Source: Planctomycetota bacterium
Lineage (GTDB): Bacteria > Planctomycetota > UBA1135 > UBA2386
Length of the DNA: 61,291 nucleotides
Assembly: GCA_014192625.1 (NCBI GenBank)
Contig: BJHM01000025.1
Coordinates: forward strand, 1 to 61,291
Direction: 5' to 3'
Positions 36,692-48,016 of the stretch are shown here, piece after piece. The translations under genes were made by a program, and so were the position numbers. Below the pieces are notes generated by a model, which saw only the letters and a list, made by a program, of their open reading frames with translations, searched no databases and was not told the DNA's origin. Position 1 is the first letter of the stretch, and every line of letters starts with the position of its first letter.

Positions 36692-38367
36692 CGCCTGGCC
36701 TCGGCATAGAGTGGGTAGGTCTGCTTCACTTCGCCGCACTGCAACATTTCTGCGCCGTAGTATGGGTTGTGAACCTTTGGCTCCGTCTGCAGCCACCTAG
36801 CCTCAACCATGCTGCAATACATCACGAACAAGTTCTCGCCAAACGACTTGCTCGGACGGGCCGCGCTAAACAGATCGATCGTCGCGGCGCTCACGGCCTT
36901 CAACGCTTGCCGCTGGTCCTTCAGATCGGGTGGCGCTGTGGTGAGGCTCGCCTGCAGCATCAGGACGGTATTTTTCAGGCCACTTGGCAGGCTATCGAGT
37001 GCGCGTGCCGCACGCTGTAAGGCACTCCACTGCTCGGCTGCGGCGCGATCGTTGGCCAGCATTGTCGCGACCGCGAGGTAGCTCGTGAACACGGCATCAA
37101 CCAGCGCCCGATCCGTTTCAGTGAGAGTCATCGACTCGCCGCTCATGGCCTGGCCTTTTACAGTCGTTGCCGGCAGGGTGCCGTCGCTCGACAGCTTGCG
37201 AACACTGGCCTGCATTCGGCTCTCGGCATCGATCAAGAACTGTCCACTTACCACCACTTGCTCGGCGAGCAACAGCCCGCGCTTCACTGCCACCATGTTC
37301 TGGTTGCCGTATTGGCCGAGTTGTAATTCACGCGGTTCGAAACGGCCGTTGCCGAGTGCCACATAGGCGACCTGGCGCAGGCCCGTGTCGAGCACGGCAT
37401 CGCTTGGGATCAGCAGTGTTTTTTGTGCCAGCACCGAACGTAGTCGCACTTTGGCAAACTGGCCGACCCGCAGGTGGCGATCGGGATTGCTGATTTCGCA
37501 GCGGACGGTGCCGGTGCGCAGTTGCTCGTCTAGGGTGGGGAGCACTTCGAGGACCGTGGCGGAAAACAATTCGGTGCTGCCCTGCAGAGTAACTTGCACG
37601 GTAGTCCCCTTTGCCACTGCTAGCAGGTCGGCAATGGGCACCTGTGAATCGAGCCAGAGCATGCTCAGGTCTGCCAAGCGCAGCACCGAAGTGCCGGCCT
37701 CGATCGGACCGCCTTGCACAATGTTGCGCTGCATGACGACTCCGCTGACCGGGCATGGCCAGGCAATCGTGCGCGCCACGCGACCACCCGCGATCTGCGC
37801 GTCGATTTGCGCGTCGGTCATGTCCCATCGCAAAAGTCGCAGCCGCATCGCTGCCGATGTGACTGCGTCGTTTTCGCGCGTTGCTGCCAGCAACTGCTCA
37901 AGCGCAACGATCAGGTCTGGGGCATACAACTCAAAGATCGGCTCGCCTTGCTGCACGGTCATGCCGTCGCGATTGGCATGCAGTCGTTCGACGACGGCGG
38001 CAAACTTGATCGTCACGTCCCGCACCTGCGTTTGCGCCACTTTCAGCGTGCCAAGCCAGTTTAGCTCGCGCGTGAGTTCGCCTTCGGTCACGCTCTGCAC
38101 TCGCACTCCCATGTTTTGCACAACGATGGGATCGATGGAGATCACGGCCTCATCTGCATGGTTTTCAGCAGAGCGCGGCGTCAACTGCATGTGGCAGATC
38201 GGACAGAGGCCTTCACCTTGCTGTCTCACCTGCGGGTGCATGCTGCAGGTGAAGATCCGCGCGTCGACCTGGATGCGCGAAGCACCAAGCCAATAACCTG
38301 CGCCAGCGGCAGCACCGAGCAGGACAAAAAACGTGAACGCAGGCAAAGACGAGCGCAAAATGTTCAT
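36688..38367 (-). CDS. cusB: CusB-like membrane-fusion protein with N-terminal metal-binding motif
   Basis: Adaptor of 559 residues anchored by one N-terminal membrane segment. Residues 40-60 hold a heavy-metal-binding (YHS-like) motif, CSMHPQV then CPICHMQ, with Cys/His/Met ligands; the rest is the HlyD/CusB fold (TVQQGEPIFELYAPDLIVALEQ, LRLADLSMLWLDSQVPIADL, and LLIPSDAVLDTG). The C-terminal region (about 410-559) has an extra helical part not seen in E. coli CusB, a DUF3347-like domain by position. Start ATG 38367 has no strong upstream site. Confidence 0.85.
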   Translation of the reverse strand: MNILRSSLPAFTFFVLLGAAAGAGYWLGASRIQVDARIFTCSMHPQVRQQGEGLCPICHMQLTPRSAENHADEAVISIDPIVVQNMGVRVQSVTEGELTRELNWLGTLKVAQTQVRDVTIKFAAVVERLHANRDGMTVQQGEPIFELYAPDLIVALEQLLAATRENDAVTSAAMRLRLLRWDMTDAQIDAQIAGGRVARTIAWPCPVSGVVMQRNIVQGGPIEAGTSVLRLADLSMLWLDSQVPIADLLAVAKGTTVQVTLQGSTELFSATVLEVLPTLDEQLRTGTVRCEISNPDRHLRVGQFAKVRLRSVLAQKTLLIPSDAVLDTGLRQVAYVALGNGRFEPRELQLGQYGNQNMVAVKRGLLLAEQVVVSGQFLIDAESRMQASVRKLSSDGTLPATTVKGQAMSGESMTLTETDRALVDAVFTSYLAVATMLANDRAAAEQWSALQRAARALDSLPSGLKNTVLMLQASLTTAPPDLKDQRQALKAVSAATIDLFSAARPSKSFGENLFVMYCSMVEARWLQTEPKVHNPYYGAEMLQCGEVKQTYPLYAEARR

Positions 38368-38469
38368 GGCAGTAACTCTGGGTGAACGGGTGGGAGTCAA
38401 GCGAAGCCGCGCCACGATTGCGCGGACAATGGACATCCGGCGGGGACAGAGTTGCCCCCGCTCAACTCG

Positions 38470-38883
38470 CTAGCATCGCCAGACGGAGAATACTTCTTGG
38501 CGCAGGCGCGTTGGCAGATTTTGCCAGTGCCGCGCTCTGCAGGCTTGCGGCCCAAAGCGATCAGTGTCCAAGGTGGTGGGGGCTGTCGCACGGGTCAGCC
38601 GCAGTTCTGCAACAGTCATGGGCACGACATCGCGCGAATGACTGTCCGGTGCGGGCAACGGTGCAGGGCTTGGCTTTTTGCCCTCACACAAAGCCATGCG
38701 GCATTGCTGCTTTGCAGTGCCGCAGCAGCAGGCAGTTGGCTGGCAGCAACTCGGCGCGGATTCCGTTGTGCCAGTTTCCGTTTGACCACAGGCCGCACAG
38801 TCGGGGCGAGCGTGCAGCACTACATTGCCCATCGCAAGTATTGTGCACAGCATGCAGGCCAGTAAGTCACGCACCAGAGTCAT
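38470..38883 (-). CDS. Small secreted cysteine-rich protein ahead of cus genes
   Basis: 137 residues with a signal peptide (MTLVRDLLACMLCTILAMGN) followed by a Cys cluster in the first half (DCAACGQTETG, SCCQPTACCCGTAKQQC) and a basic tail. No family recognised. It lies 102 bases upstream of cusB on the same strand, so it may be the first gene of the efflux operon, and mirrors the small secreted protein at 27414. Metal binding is inferred from cysteine density only. Confidence 0.5.
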   Translation of the reverse strand: MTLVRDLLACMLCTILAMGNVVLHARPDCAACGQTETGTTESAPSCCQPTACCCGTAKQQCRMALCEGKKPSPAPLPAPDSHSRDVVPMTVAELRLTRATAPTTLDTDRFGPQACRARHWQNLPTRLRQEVFSVWRC

Positions 38884-38968
38884 TGAACGCAGGAGCCTAC
38901 GTTGCAAATCGCAGCTTGTCGACCGTCTGCGGACTGGCGGCCAGCTAAATCATTCGCCAGTCGGCGCA

Positions 38969-40984
<2,016 letters not shown>

Positions 40985-40997
40985 AAGCGACCGCGGC

Positions 40998-41957
40998 TCA
41001 CTGCGGCAGATCGAACTCGATGCAGATCGGCAAGTGATCCGAGCCGGTGTGTGGGCCGAGCCAGCGGCGGCGCAGGTGCAACGTGGGTTCGATCAGTGCC
41101 TGATCAATTGGGATGCGCAACAGCGACGGCAGTGAGGTGGGCCAGGTTGGCTGCCACCCAGCACCATCGCTAGTGTCGAACAGGCCACTGGCCTTTTGCA
41201 TCGACGCATACGCCGCCGTCCAGCGGGTCGCATTGCAGTCGCCGAGCAGGACGCGAGGCTTTGGCAATCGAGCGAGCACCAAGGGGATTGCCTGCAATGC
41301 GAGATCGCGGTTGTCGGTAAAGGCCTGACCAAACAGGCTTGCTCTTGGCAGGTGCACGGCGAGCACTGAAAACGTCCCCTGCGGCGCATCGACCTCGGCG
41401 CGAATCGCCGGTGCCCAATCGACGCCGAGCGGAATGACTTGCGCGCCCCGCAGCGGGTGCCGACTCCACAGGCCGATGCCAAAGATGCCGCTTGGCTTGC
41501 CAATGAAGTGCGGAAACTGCGCGCGCAACGGCGCCAGATCGAGGACCCAGCGATCGGTCAGTTCGCTCGTGGTGATGATGTCAAAGTGCTCGCTCTTGCA
41601 TGCGCAAAGCACCGCTGCCGCGTCTTCGTTGTCGACCAGCAGGTTGATGGCGGCGCAGCGCAGCGGTTGTCCGGCCCTTAGGGCGGGCGTTTGCAAAGGT
41701 TCGCCGCCGCAAAAAAGTTGCGCGGTGCGAACGCTCGCCAGCAATGCGAACGGCAGCAGAAAAAAGGCAAAGCCAAAGCGCCGTATTAGCAACAGCGCGA
41801 TGCAGCCGAGGCACAGTGCAATCGCGGTTTGTGCGGTGGCATGTGCGCAAAGGTCGCACAGCCAGAAATGGCTGCCGATTGCCGGGAGAATTCCTGCAAT
41901 CACGAATGGCATTGCGGTCAAGGTCACGAGTAGCGGCAGCCGTAGTCGCAGAGCCAT
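40998..41957 (-). CDS. Membrane-anchored endonuclease/exonuclease/phosphatase family hydrolase
   Basis: 319 residues. Three hydrophobic N-terminal segments (residues 1-80) anchor a C-terminal EEP domain. Core motifs: CAAINLLVDN, SELTDRWV, AVHLPRASL, LLGDCNATRW (metal/nucleophile region) and GSDHLPICIEF at the end, the catalytic Asp-His. The usual substrate is a phosphodiester or sphingolipid/polyphosphate; not determinable here. ATG 41957 is used over a GTG three codons earlier. Convergent with the DUF2459 gene. Confidence 0.85.
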   Translation of the reverse strand: MALRLRLPLLVTLTAMPFVIAGILPAIGSHFWLCDLCAHATAQTAIALCLGCIALLLIRRFGFAFFLLPFALLASVRTAQLFCGGEPLQTPALRAGQPLRCAAINLLVDNEDAAAVLCACKSEHFDIITTSELTDRWVLDLAPLRAQFPHFIGKPSGIFGIGLWSRHPLRGAQVIPLGVDWAPAIRAEVDAPQGTFSVLAVHLPRASLFGQAFTDNRDLALQAIPLVLARLPKPRVLLGDCNATRWTAAYASMQKASGLFDTSDGAGWQPTWPTSLPSLLRIPIDQALIEPTLHLRRRWLGPHTGSDHLPICIEFDLPQ

Positions 41958-42354
41958 GTGGCGCACGCTAACGGTTGGCCGCGCCGGGTGCGACCTGTTG
42001 GCGCATCTGCATTGTGTGCTTTAGGATCAATGCAACATGACCCCGGCCAAGCACAAACAGTCGCGCGCCGCCGATGGGCGGTGGCTCGCCTGGTTTTGCC
42101 GGTGCGTGGTGCGCTTTTTCTCCGCTTTCTTCGCTGCAGGCTCTGCGGTGAAGACGAGGCGCGCGCTAGCTGGCCATTGCTGGCGGTCACCTGGTGCCAC
42201 GCGGGTTCTTGGCCAACGCACAGGGCTCAGTGTTGCAGGTTGCCTGTTACGAATTGTGCCGGCGCAACACCGATCCTCGCAGCAAGTCTGCGGCAGGCCG
42301 CGCGGTCGAGGGGTGACATTTCTAACAGCGCTGTCCCGGTCGAACTGTGATGCC
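41958..42354. other. Stretch without a supported gene
   Basis: About 400 bases between the EEP hydrolase start and the exported peptidase-like gene. The frame of the latter is open upstream to 42037 but its first 100 codons are Arg/Cys-rich and lack any signature, so I start that gene at 42355. No RNA or repeat seen. Confidence 0.5.
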
Positions 42355-43611
42355 ATGCGTTCCGAGGTCGCCGTGCGCAAGGCACAGGCCTGCGCAATGG
42401 TGCTGTTCGTGGCAGGCGTTCTGTGCGGCGCTTCCCTGTGCGCTCAGGATGGCAAGCCAGTGGCCACGACCAGGGCTGACGAGGATGTGGTGAAGGCACC
42501 ACGCAATGATCCATTCACGGACGGCGACGAAGCGCGGATGCGCGCTGCTGGGATTATCCGTTACGCGCCGTTTCCGTGGGCCGATCACATCACAACGGCG
42601 GACATCGAGCGGGTGCTCGGCGAAGGCCGCGTGCGATGGCTTGAGACCGCGCACTTTCGCATCGGCCTCAACCTGAAGACCGCGCTGTTGCCGGTGGAGC
42701 AGTTGGAAAGGCGGCAGGTCGCGGACGAGCTTGCGTTACTGCAAAGGAAGCTGCCAAGGGTGGTCGACAAGCCGAAGAAGCTCGACCCGTGGCTCCTGCT
42801 GCATCTGTTTGCGCAACGCGCCGAGAGTGCGTATGCGGAGTTTCAGCAGGTTGTCGGGGTGACAGATGCAACCTTCCCCGGTGGAAAAGAGTCGCCGAAT
42901 GGCAAGTATCTAGGTTTGCCGGACAAGTTTTTGCTCCTGCTGTTTCAGAAGCGGTCGGACCTTGCGCGCTACACCGAGCGCTTCACGACGCAAAAGAGCG
43001 ACACCTCGCTGCGTTACTATCACCCGGTGACGCAGCAGTTCTTGTTTGCTGTGGCGATGGACTCACTGGAGGAAGGCGACGCGCAGGGTTTGCACAGCAA
43101 CGTTCTCTACAGCCTGTTCCACAACTTCCTCGGCGCCTTCTACGGCTATAACAGTGCGCTGCCGCCGTGGCTCGCCGAGGGACTGGCGCATTATTACTCG
43201 CGTCGCGTGCGAACCAACTTCATCAACTGTGTGACGAAGGCGTCCGAGTCGGTCAACAACAGTGACAAGCATGAGTGGGCAAAAAAAATCCGCCTGCGGG
43301 CCCAGCACGACGGCGCGACGATCCCGTTTGAGCAAATGTTGGCGTGGGTTCCTGCCGAGGACCTCGGCTACCAGGGGCACATTCAATCCTGGTCGCGGGT
43401 GGATTACTTGCTGAGCATGGGGCCGGAAAAACTGGGCTTGCTGGTAACGAAGCTAAAGACCGCGCCGGTGCCGCAGGATGGCAGCGGCATCGAGCCTTCG
43501 CTGGCAAAGCAGTTGCAGATCAAAGCACTCGCTGATTTGTGGCACTTGGATCCAGCGCAGTTTGACGCGAGTTGGCGCAAGTGGACGCAGAAGGAATATG
43601 CAAAGCAGTGA
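42355..43611 (+). CDS. Exported peptidase-MA-like protein with degenerate active site
   Basis: 418 residues with a signal peptide ending in LCAQD. The C-terminal half resembles the peptidase MA/DUF1570-type region: LYSLFHNFLGAFYGYNSALPPWLAEGLAHYYSRR. In active members the first helix is HExxH; here it reads HNFLG, so the catalytic Glu and the second His are gone, while the WLAEGLAHYYS helix is kept. It is therefore probably a non-enzymatic relative. The ATG 42355 gives the signal peptide. It precedes crcB by 7 bases and probably shares an operon. Confidence 0.65.
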   Translation: MRSEVAVRKAQACAMVLFVAGVLCGASLCAQDGKPVATTRADEDVVKAPRNDPFTDGDEARMRAAGIIRYAPFPWADHITTADIERVLGEGRVRWLETAHFRIGLNLKTALLPVEQLERRQVADELALLQRKLPRVVDKPKKLDPWLLLHLFAQRAESAYAEFQQVVGVTDATFPGGKESPNGKYLGLPDKFLLLLFQKRSDLARYTERFTTQKSDTSLRYYHPVTQQFLFAVAMDSLEEGDAQGLHSNVLYSLFHNFLGAFYGYNSALPPWLAEGLAHYYSRRVRTNFINCVTKASESVNNSDKHEWAKKIRLRAQHDGATIPFEQMLAWVPAEDLGYQGHIQSWSRVDYLLSMGPEKLGLLVTKLKTAPVPQDGSGIEPSLAKQLQIKALADLWHLDPAQFDASWRKWTQKEYAKQ

Positions 43612-43618
43612 GTCGCTC

Positions 43619-43993
43619 ATGAGCTATCAGTCGGTTTGCCTCGTTGCCGTGTGTGGTGCCGCAGGTTGCGTCGCGCGTTTGCTCGTGTCGATCGCAGCCC
43701 GGCATTGGCTCGGCGAGCCGTATCCAGTCGCTACCTGCATAGTAAATCTGCTCGGCTGCACGCTGTTCGGACTGTGCTGGGGACTGCACATCGGCACTTG
43801 GTCAAAGGCTGCAGAGATGGCGGTGTTCATCGGTTTTTTTGGCGGCTTCACGACCTTCTCGTCCTTTGCCTTTGAGTGCTTTGAGCTGCTGCAGGCGGGG
43901 CGGTGGTGGGGAGCATGCTTTTTGGTGCTCAGCCAAAACCTGCTGGGCATCGGTGGCCTTGCACTCGGCATGAAGTTGGGGCGCAGCCTATGA
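43619..43993 (+). CDS. crcB: CrcB/Fluc fluoride ion channel
   Basis: Four-helix membrane protein of 124 residues that exports fluoride as a dual-topology dimer. Family blocks: CGAAGCVARLLV at the start, VATCIVNLLGCTLFG with the pore Asn, and the GFFGGFTTFSSFAFE motif containing the fluoride-coordinating Phe/Thr. No fluoride riboswitch is next to it. It starts seven bases after the peptidase-like gene and is followed by an oligopeptide-type binding protein gene. Confidence 0.93.
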   Translation: MSYQSVCLVAVCGAAGCVARLLVSIAARHWLGEPYPVATCIVNLLGCTLFGLCWGLHIGTWSKAAEMAVFIGFFGGFTTFSSFAFECFELLQAGRWWGACFLVLSQNLLGIGGLALGMKLGRSL

Positions 43994-44005
43994 AGTGGCG
44001 ATTTT

Positions 44006-45754
44006 ATGAGTGAACCGAGGGGCAGGTTTAGGCCATCACTGGCTTTTGCCGTGCTGCTTTTGCTGTTGGCAGTCGTGCTGTGGGTTGGGCGAGATTTTGC
44101 GCTTCCACCTCGTCCACCGGAGCCGCAGTTCATTGCACCGCATGCCGCACAGGAAAGTCCGCTAGGCAAAGATCAGGGCCACGTTGTGAGCTACGTGCTC
44201 GAACAACCCAAGATGCTCAACCCGTTCTGTACCACGAGTGCTGTGGCGCGGAAATACGTGCACGGTTTCACGCACGATGCGTTGCTCGATCTCGATCCAG
44301 TGACCGGTGATCTGCGCCCGGCGCTTGCGACCGACTGGCAGCTTGATGCGGACGGCACCACGCTGTTGATGACCCTGCGTGAAGGCGTGCAGTTTGCGGA
44401 TGGCAGTGCGCTCACGCTCGACGACGTGCTGTTCACGTTTGAAGTCGCGCGCGGCAAAAACGTGGTGCTCGGCCAGATTGCTGCGGGCCTCAACCTCGTG
44501 TCGAGTTGTGCGGTGGTGCCGTTTTCAAAGACGCAGATCAAGATCGTGTTGCGCAAGAAGCATTACGACGCGGTGCGACTGGTTGGCACTTCCTTTGTGG
44601 TTGGAAAGCGGCGCTACTTCGAAGCGCGCATTGCCGAGTTGGCGCGACAGGGTGGCGTAGCCGTGCCGACTCCCGATGACGAGGGTTTTGGCGCGCTGCT
44701 GGCGCAGGTCATGGACCAGGGACCTGGTACTGGTGCCTACGCATTGCCGGTCGACGATTCTGGCCACAGCGATTGGCGGGGTGAGTTGCTGTTGTTGCGC
44801 AACGAGCACAGCTGGGCGCGGCGCGCGCATGTCGGCAGCTGGAACTTCGCGGCGATTCGCATTCGTTATCTCGCCGACCCAGCCGCGCAGTTTGTGGCGT
44901 TGCGCGAGCGCAGCCTCGACTTCTATCAGTTGCCCGATCTCGACCAAGTGCTGGCGAGCGACGCATCGCTTGCGCAGGACTATCGCAAGGTGGTCTATCC
45001 ACTGTCGTATTTCAGCTGCTATCTCGTGCAGTGGAATCTGCGCCGGCCAGTCATGCAGGATGTGCGCGTCCGGCAGGCGATGTCGATGCTGTTTGATCGG
45101 TCGGCGATCGTGCAAAATCTGCTCTCAGGCAATGGCACGAAGGCCGTCGCGTTTTCGATGCCGGGGCGCGTTGGTTATCCGCAGTTGCCGGTGCCCGCGT
45201 GCGACCCTGCTGCGGCGCGTCGGTTGCTGCGCGAAGCTGGGTTTGATCCCGCCGTTGGCAAGCCACTGCGGCTCACGGTGCTTGCGCCGGCGGAGAACCC
45301 GTTGTTCAGGCAGATACTCGAACTGGCCGCCGATGCTGCGCAAAAAGCCGGTGTCGAGCTTGTGCACATCGAACTGGATTCGCGTGCCCGCGAGGAGCGG
45401 CGCGATCGCGGCGACTGGGATGGGATGCTCGGCAACAAGACCGATGTGACTGGTGCGTGTGATCCGTATGAGACGTTTCATTCTGCTGGTGCCGCCAACG
45501 TGATGGGCTATGCCGATGCCAAGGTGGATGCCTTGTTGGAGCGCGCCCGCAGCACGATGGATGCCGACTTGCGCCAGAGTGTGTTTTTGGCAGTGCACCA
45601 AAGCATTGCACAAGCGCAGCCCGTGTGCTTCCTCGTGCATCCGCGCGCGGCGATGCTGATCAATGCGCACTTCAGGGACGCTAACCCAGGCCCGCTCGGC
45701 CTCTGGCCAGAACTCTTCTGGCTGCCGCGCCAGTTTCAGCGCACGCTGCGTTGA
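44006..45754 (+). CDS. Oligopeptide-type ABC substrate-binding protein (SBP_bac_5)
   Basis: Exported solute receptor of 582 residues. An uncleaved-looking N-terminal membrane segment (FAVLLLLLAVVLWVG) is followed by family blocks LNPFCTTSAVARKYVHGFTHDALLDLD, LREGVQFADGSALTLDDVLFTFE, DVRVRQAMSMLFDRSAIVQ and YADAKVDALLERARSTMD. It should capture peptides, nickel or other compounds. Its permease and ATPase are not in the window. It is possibly tethered to the membrane. Its 3' end overlaps the fur-like gene by 19 bases. Confidence 0.88.
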   Translation: MSEPRGRFRPSLAFAVLLLLLAVVLWVGRDFALPPRPPEPQFIAPHAAQESPLGKDQGHVVSYVLEQPKMLNPFCTTSAVARKYVHGFTHDALLDLDPVTGDLRPALATDWQLDADGTTLLMTLREGVQFADGSALTLDDVLFTFEVARGKNVVLGQIAAGLNLVSSCAVVPFSKTQIKIVLRKKHYDAVRLVGTSFVVGKRRYFEARIAELARQGGVAVPTPDDEGFGALLAQVMDQGPGTGAYALPVDDSGHSDWRGELLLLRNEHSWARRAHVGSWNFAAIRIRYLADPAAQFVALRERSLDFYQLPDLDQVLASDASLAQDYRKVVYPLSYFSCYLVQWNLRRPVMQDVRVRQAMSMLFDRSAIVQNLLSGNGTKAVAFSMPGRVGYPQLPVPACDPAAARRLLREAGFDPAVGKPLRLTVLAPAENPLFRQILELAADAAQKAGVELVHIELDSRAREERRDRGDWDGMLGNKTDVTGACDPYETFHSAGAANVMGYADAKVDALLERARSTMDADLRQSVFLAVHQSIAQAQPVCFLVHPRAAMLINAHFRDANPGPLGLWPELFWLPRQFQRTLR

Positions 45755-46290
45755 ACCTTGGCTGCTTTCTTATCGCTTTTGTGCCGCGGCGACTTTGCCT
45801 CACAGTTTTTGCAGCGGCCATAGATCCGCAGGCTGTGACTTTCGATGGAAAAGCCGAGGTGCTGCGCCGCAGCTTCCTGCAGGGCTTCGAGCTGGTCGTC
45901 GCGAAACTCAAGGATCTTGTCGCAGGCAGTGCAAACCATGTGGTCGTGGTGTTCGTGGCCGAGCACATGTTCAAATCGCCTGCCGCCGTCCCTTGTCTCC
46001 ATGCCTTCGACGAAGCCAGCGGTCTCTAGCACTTGCAGCGTGCGATAGACCGTCGCGCGCGAGACCCGGGGATCGACGTCATGGCAGCGCGCGAGCAGCT
46101 CATCCGCGGTGAAGTGTGCGTGCGTGGTCAGTGCCGCACGGCAGATGGCCGCGCGCTGGTTGGTCCAACGGCCATGCTTGCGGACATGGGACTCGACCAC
46201 CTTGAGCTCTCGTTCCAGTTGCGACACAGGCACAAAAGGATACTCAGTTGGGTTGTCCGCAAGGAGTGTCTCGCGGTTCGCAACGAGCAC
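45736..46290 (-). CDS. Fur-family metalloregulator
   Basis: Winged-helix transcriptional regulator of 184 residues (long for Fur at about 150). Helices: WTNQRAAICRAALTTHAHFTADELL, then SRATVYRTLQVLETAGFVE as recognition helix, and the dimer/metal part with HEHHDHMVCTACDKILEF and GRCKNC as the structural zinc Cys pairs. The extra N-terminal 30 residues may be a false extension: GTG codons near residues 20-22 would give about 163 residues. Fur or Zur identity is not decided. The 3' end overlaps the convergent binding-protein gene by 19 bases. It may control the iron or zinc genes, but it is remote. Confidence 0.88.
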   Translation of the reverse strand: MLVANRETLLADNPTEYPFVPVSQLERELKVVESHVRKHGRWTNQRAAICRAALTTHAHFTADELLARCHDVDPRVSRATVYRTLQVLETAGFVEGMETRDGGRRFEHVLGHEHHDHMVCTACDKILEFRDDQLEALQEAAAQHLGFSIESHSLRIYGRCKNCEAKSPRHKSDKKAAKVQRSVR

Positions 46291-46874
46291 TTCTGCTGTC
46301 CTAACCGCGGACGTTGGCTTTTAGGATTGCGATTTTCTATCTCGTTGCCGTTCGTTCGGCGGGTTGCCGAGTTGGGTTTGCCTTTTTTGTTCAGGGAAGC
46401 AACGGTGCGGCGTCAGGTGCGCGCATCGCCAAGCGGGAAAGTCAAAGCCAGGCATCCGTAAGCCACGTTGCCGCTGGTGCGTTTTGTTTCGGGTCGCGTG
46501 CCAGCAGCGCCTCGCTTAGGCCCTCGCACTTTGGCCGGTGTTGTTTTGGCTGGCCCGTTGGCCGGAAGCACGCTGCGATTCTTTTCGGCCTGCAGCAGTG
46601 CCGCTTCAGGTCGTTTTGTGCCGCAGCAAGGTTCGCCCCTGCTGCTGTTTCTGGCAACGCCGCTGCGGCCGCATGCCGTTGGCCTTGGCGCGGCGGAAAA
46701 GCGGCGGTGCTGCGCGGGTGATACGTGACACATGGGCCGCTTTGCCAAGGCAGCACGTTGCAAGCGGGCCGACTGCGGCAACGCCCTGCCACGGTTTTTC
46801 AGATCGTCCGGCAAAAACCCGCCAGCAAAAAAAGCGTGCACCGCATTGCAGAACGAACTGTCTGCTGCGGGCTG
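46291..46874. other. 584-base gap without a recognisable gene
   Basis: Between the fur-like start and the proline iminopeptidase stop. Long open frames exist on both strands but are Ala/Arg/Cys-rich, typical for chance frames in GC-rich DNA. I saw no tRNA, RNase P, tmRNA or SRP signature and no repeat. Promoter of the fur gene should lie at its left end. Confidence 0.55.
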
Positions 46875-47840
46875 CTAGCCAAACCTGGGGCTGCCGGTGC
46901 GCGCTATGCGATCCGTCGCCAAAACCAGTTGTCGCGCGATTCCGGGCTCGTGCGAACTGTGCCCAGCATCGTTCACGATGGCGTAGCTGGCTTCCGGCCA
47001 GGCGCGGTGCAGGTCATCGGCACCGATCAGCGGACACACGAGGTCATAGCGGCCATGCACGATGAATGCGGGCAGATGGCGAATGCGGGGCAAATCCTGC
47101 AGCAGCCGGTCGTCGGGGGAAAACCGCTGGTTGCGGATGTAATGCGCTTCGAGTCGCGCGAGCGCCCAACTGGTTTGGTCGTTGGTCAGCAACGCTAGGA
47201 ACTCTTCGTTTGGCAGCAGCGTGCACGCTGCGCCTTCGTAAGTCGCCCAGGCCTTCGCTGCCGCGCGGGCCACGGTTTCGTCCTTGCTGTGAAACAGTTC
47301 CCAGTAACCGGCGAGCAGGTCATGCCGACGATCCGCAGGCAGGTGTTCGGCAAATGCACGCCACAAATCCGGCGCGAGTGCACGCAGGTCATACAGCCAC
47401 CAATCGACCTCGAGTTGCCGAAATAGCCAGATGCCGCGCAAGCACAATGACAGCACGCGCTCGGGATGGCGTTCGGAATAGTAGAGGCCGAGCGTGCTGC
47501 CCCATGAGCCGCCGAACACATGCCACTGGTTGATGCCGAGCTTTTCGCGGACCAGTTCAAAGTCCAGGACCAGGTTGTCGATCGTGTTGTCGGCGAGTTC
47601 ACCGAGCGGCGTGCTGCGGCCGGCACCGCGCTGATCCACGAGCACGATCCGGAACGCCTGCGGATCGAAGAACCGGCGGTCCATCGCGGAGCAGCCAGCC
47701 CCTGGACCGCCGTGCACAAACAGCACGGGGATGCCGTGCGGGTTGCCGCACTGCTCATAGTAAATCGTGTGCTGCTGCGTGACGGCGATGCGTTCTTTGT
47801 GGAACGGTTCGATTGCGGGATAGAGGCCGGGAGGTGCCAT
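46875..47840 (-). CDS. pip: Proline iminopeptidase
   Basis: Alpha/beta hydrolase of 321 residues (peptidase family S33) that removes N-terminal proline from peptides. HGGPGAG forms the oxyanion loop, GGSWGSTLGL contains the nucleophile Ser near residue 112, HGRYDLVCP the acid Asp, and AGHSSHEP the His. LVDQRGAGRSTP matches the family. Soluble, cytoplasmic. Start at ATG 47840. Neighbours give no extra clue. Confidence 0.95.
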   Translation of the reverse strand: MAPPGLYPAIEPFHKERIAVTQQHTIYYEQCGNPHGIPVLFVHGGPGAGCSAMDRRFFDPQAFRIVLVDQRGAGRSTPLGELADNTIDNLVLDFELVREKLGINQWHVFGGSWGSTLGLYYSERHPERVLSLCLRGIWLFRQLEVDWWLYDLRALAPDLWRAFAEHLPADRRHDLLAGYWELFHSKDETVARAAAKAWATYEGAACTLLPNEEFLALLTNDQTSWALARLEAHYIRNQRFSPDDRLLQDLPRIRHLPAFIVHGRYDLVCPLIGADDLHRAWPEASYAIVNDAGHSSHEPGIARQLVLATDRIARTGSPRFG

Positions 47841-48016
47841 TGCCGGATCTTCACCGGTAGCTGCCGGATGCGAAAGGCTGCGCCGCAGTACTGTTCGATC
47901 CGCTGTCCCCGCACCCGCAAAGTTGCGCCCGGTGCGGTTTGTTGCCGCACGCTGGTCGGCGTTGCCAACTCTGGCCGTGCGGGCTTGCCACCGTGCGGGG
48001 CCGGTGCTGTTTGCGG

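Noticed and set aside
42037-42354. Upstream extension of the peptidase-like gene, and a membrane-insertion factor (YidD-like) reading
   Set aside because: No signature motif matches, and a signal peptide begins cleanly at 42355.
46314-46841. 135- and 142-codon frames in the gap next to the fur-like gene
   Set aside because: Ala/Arg/Cys-rich chance frames on opposite strands with no family pattern.
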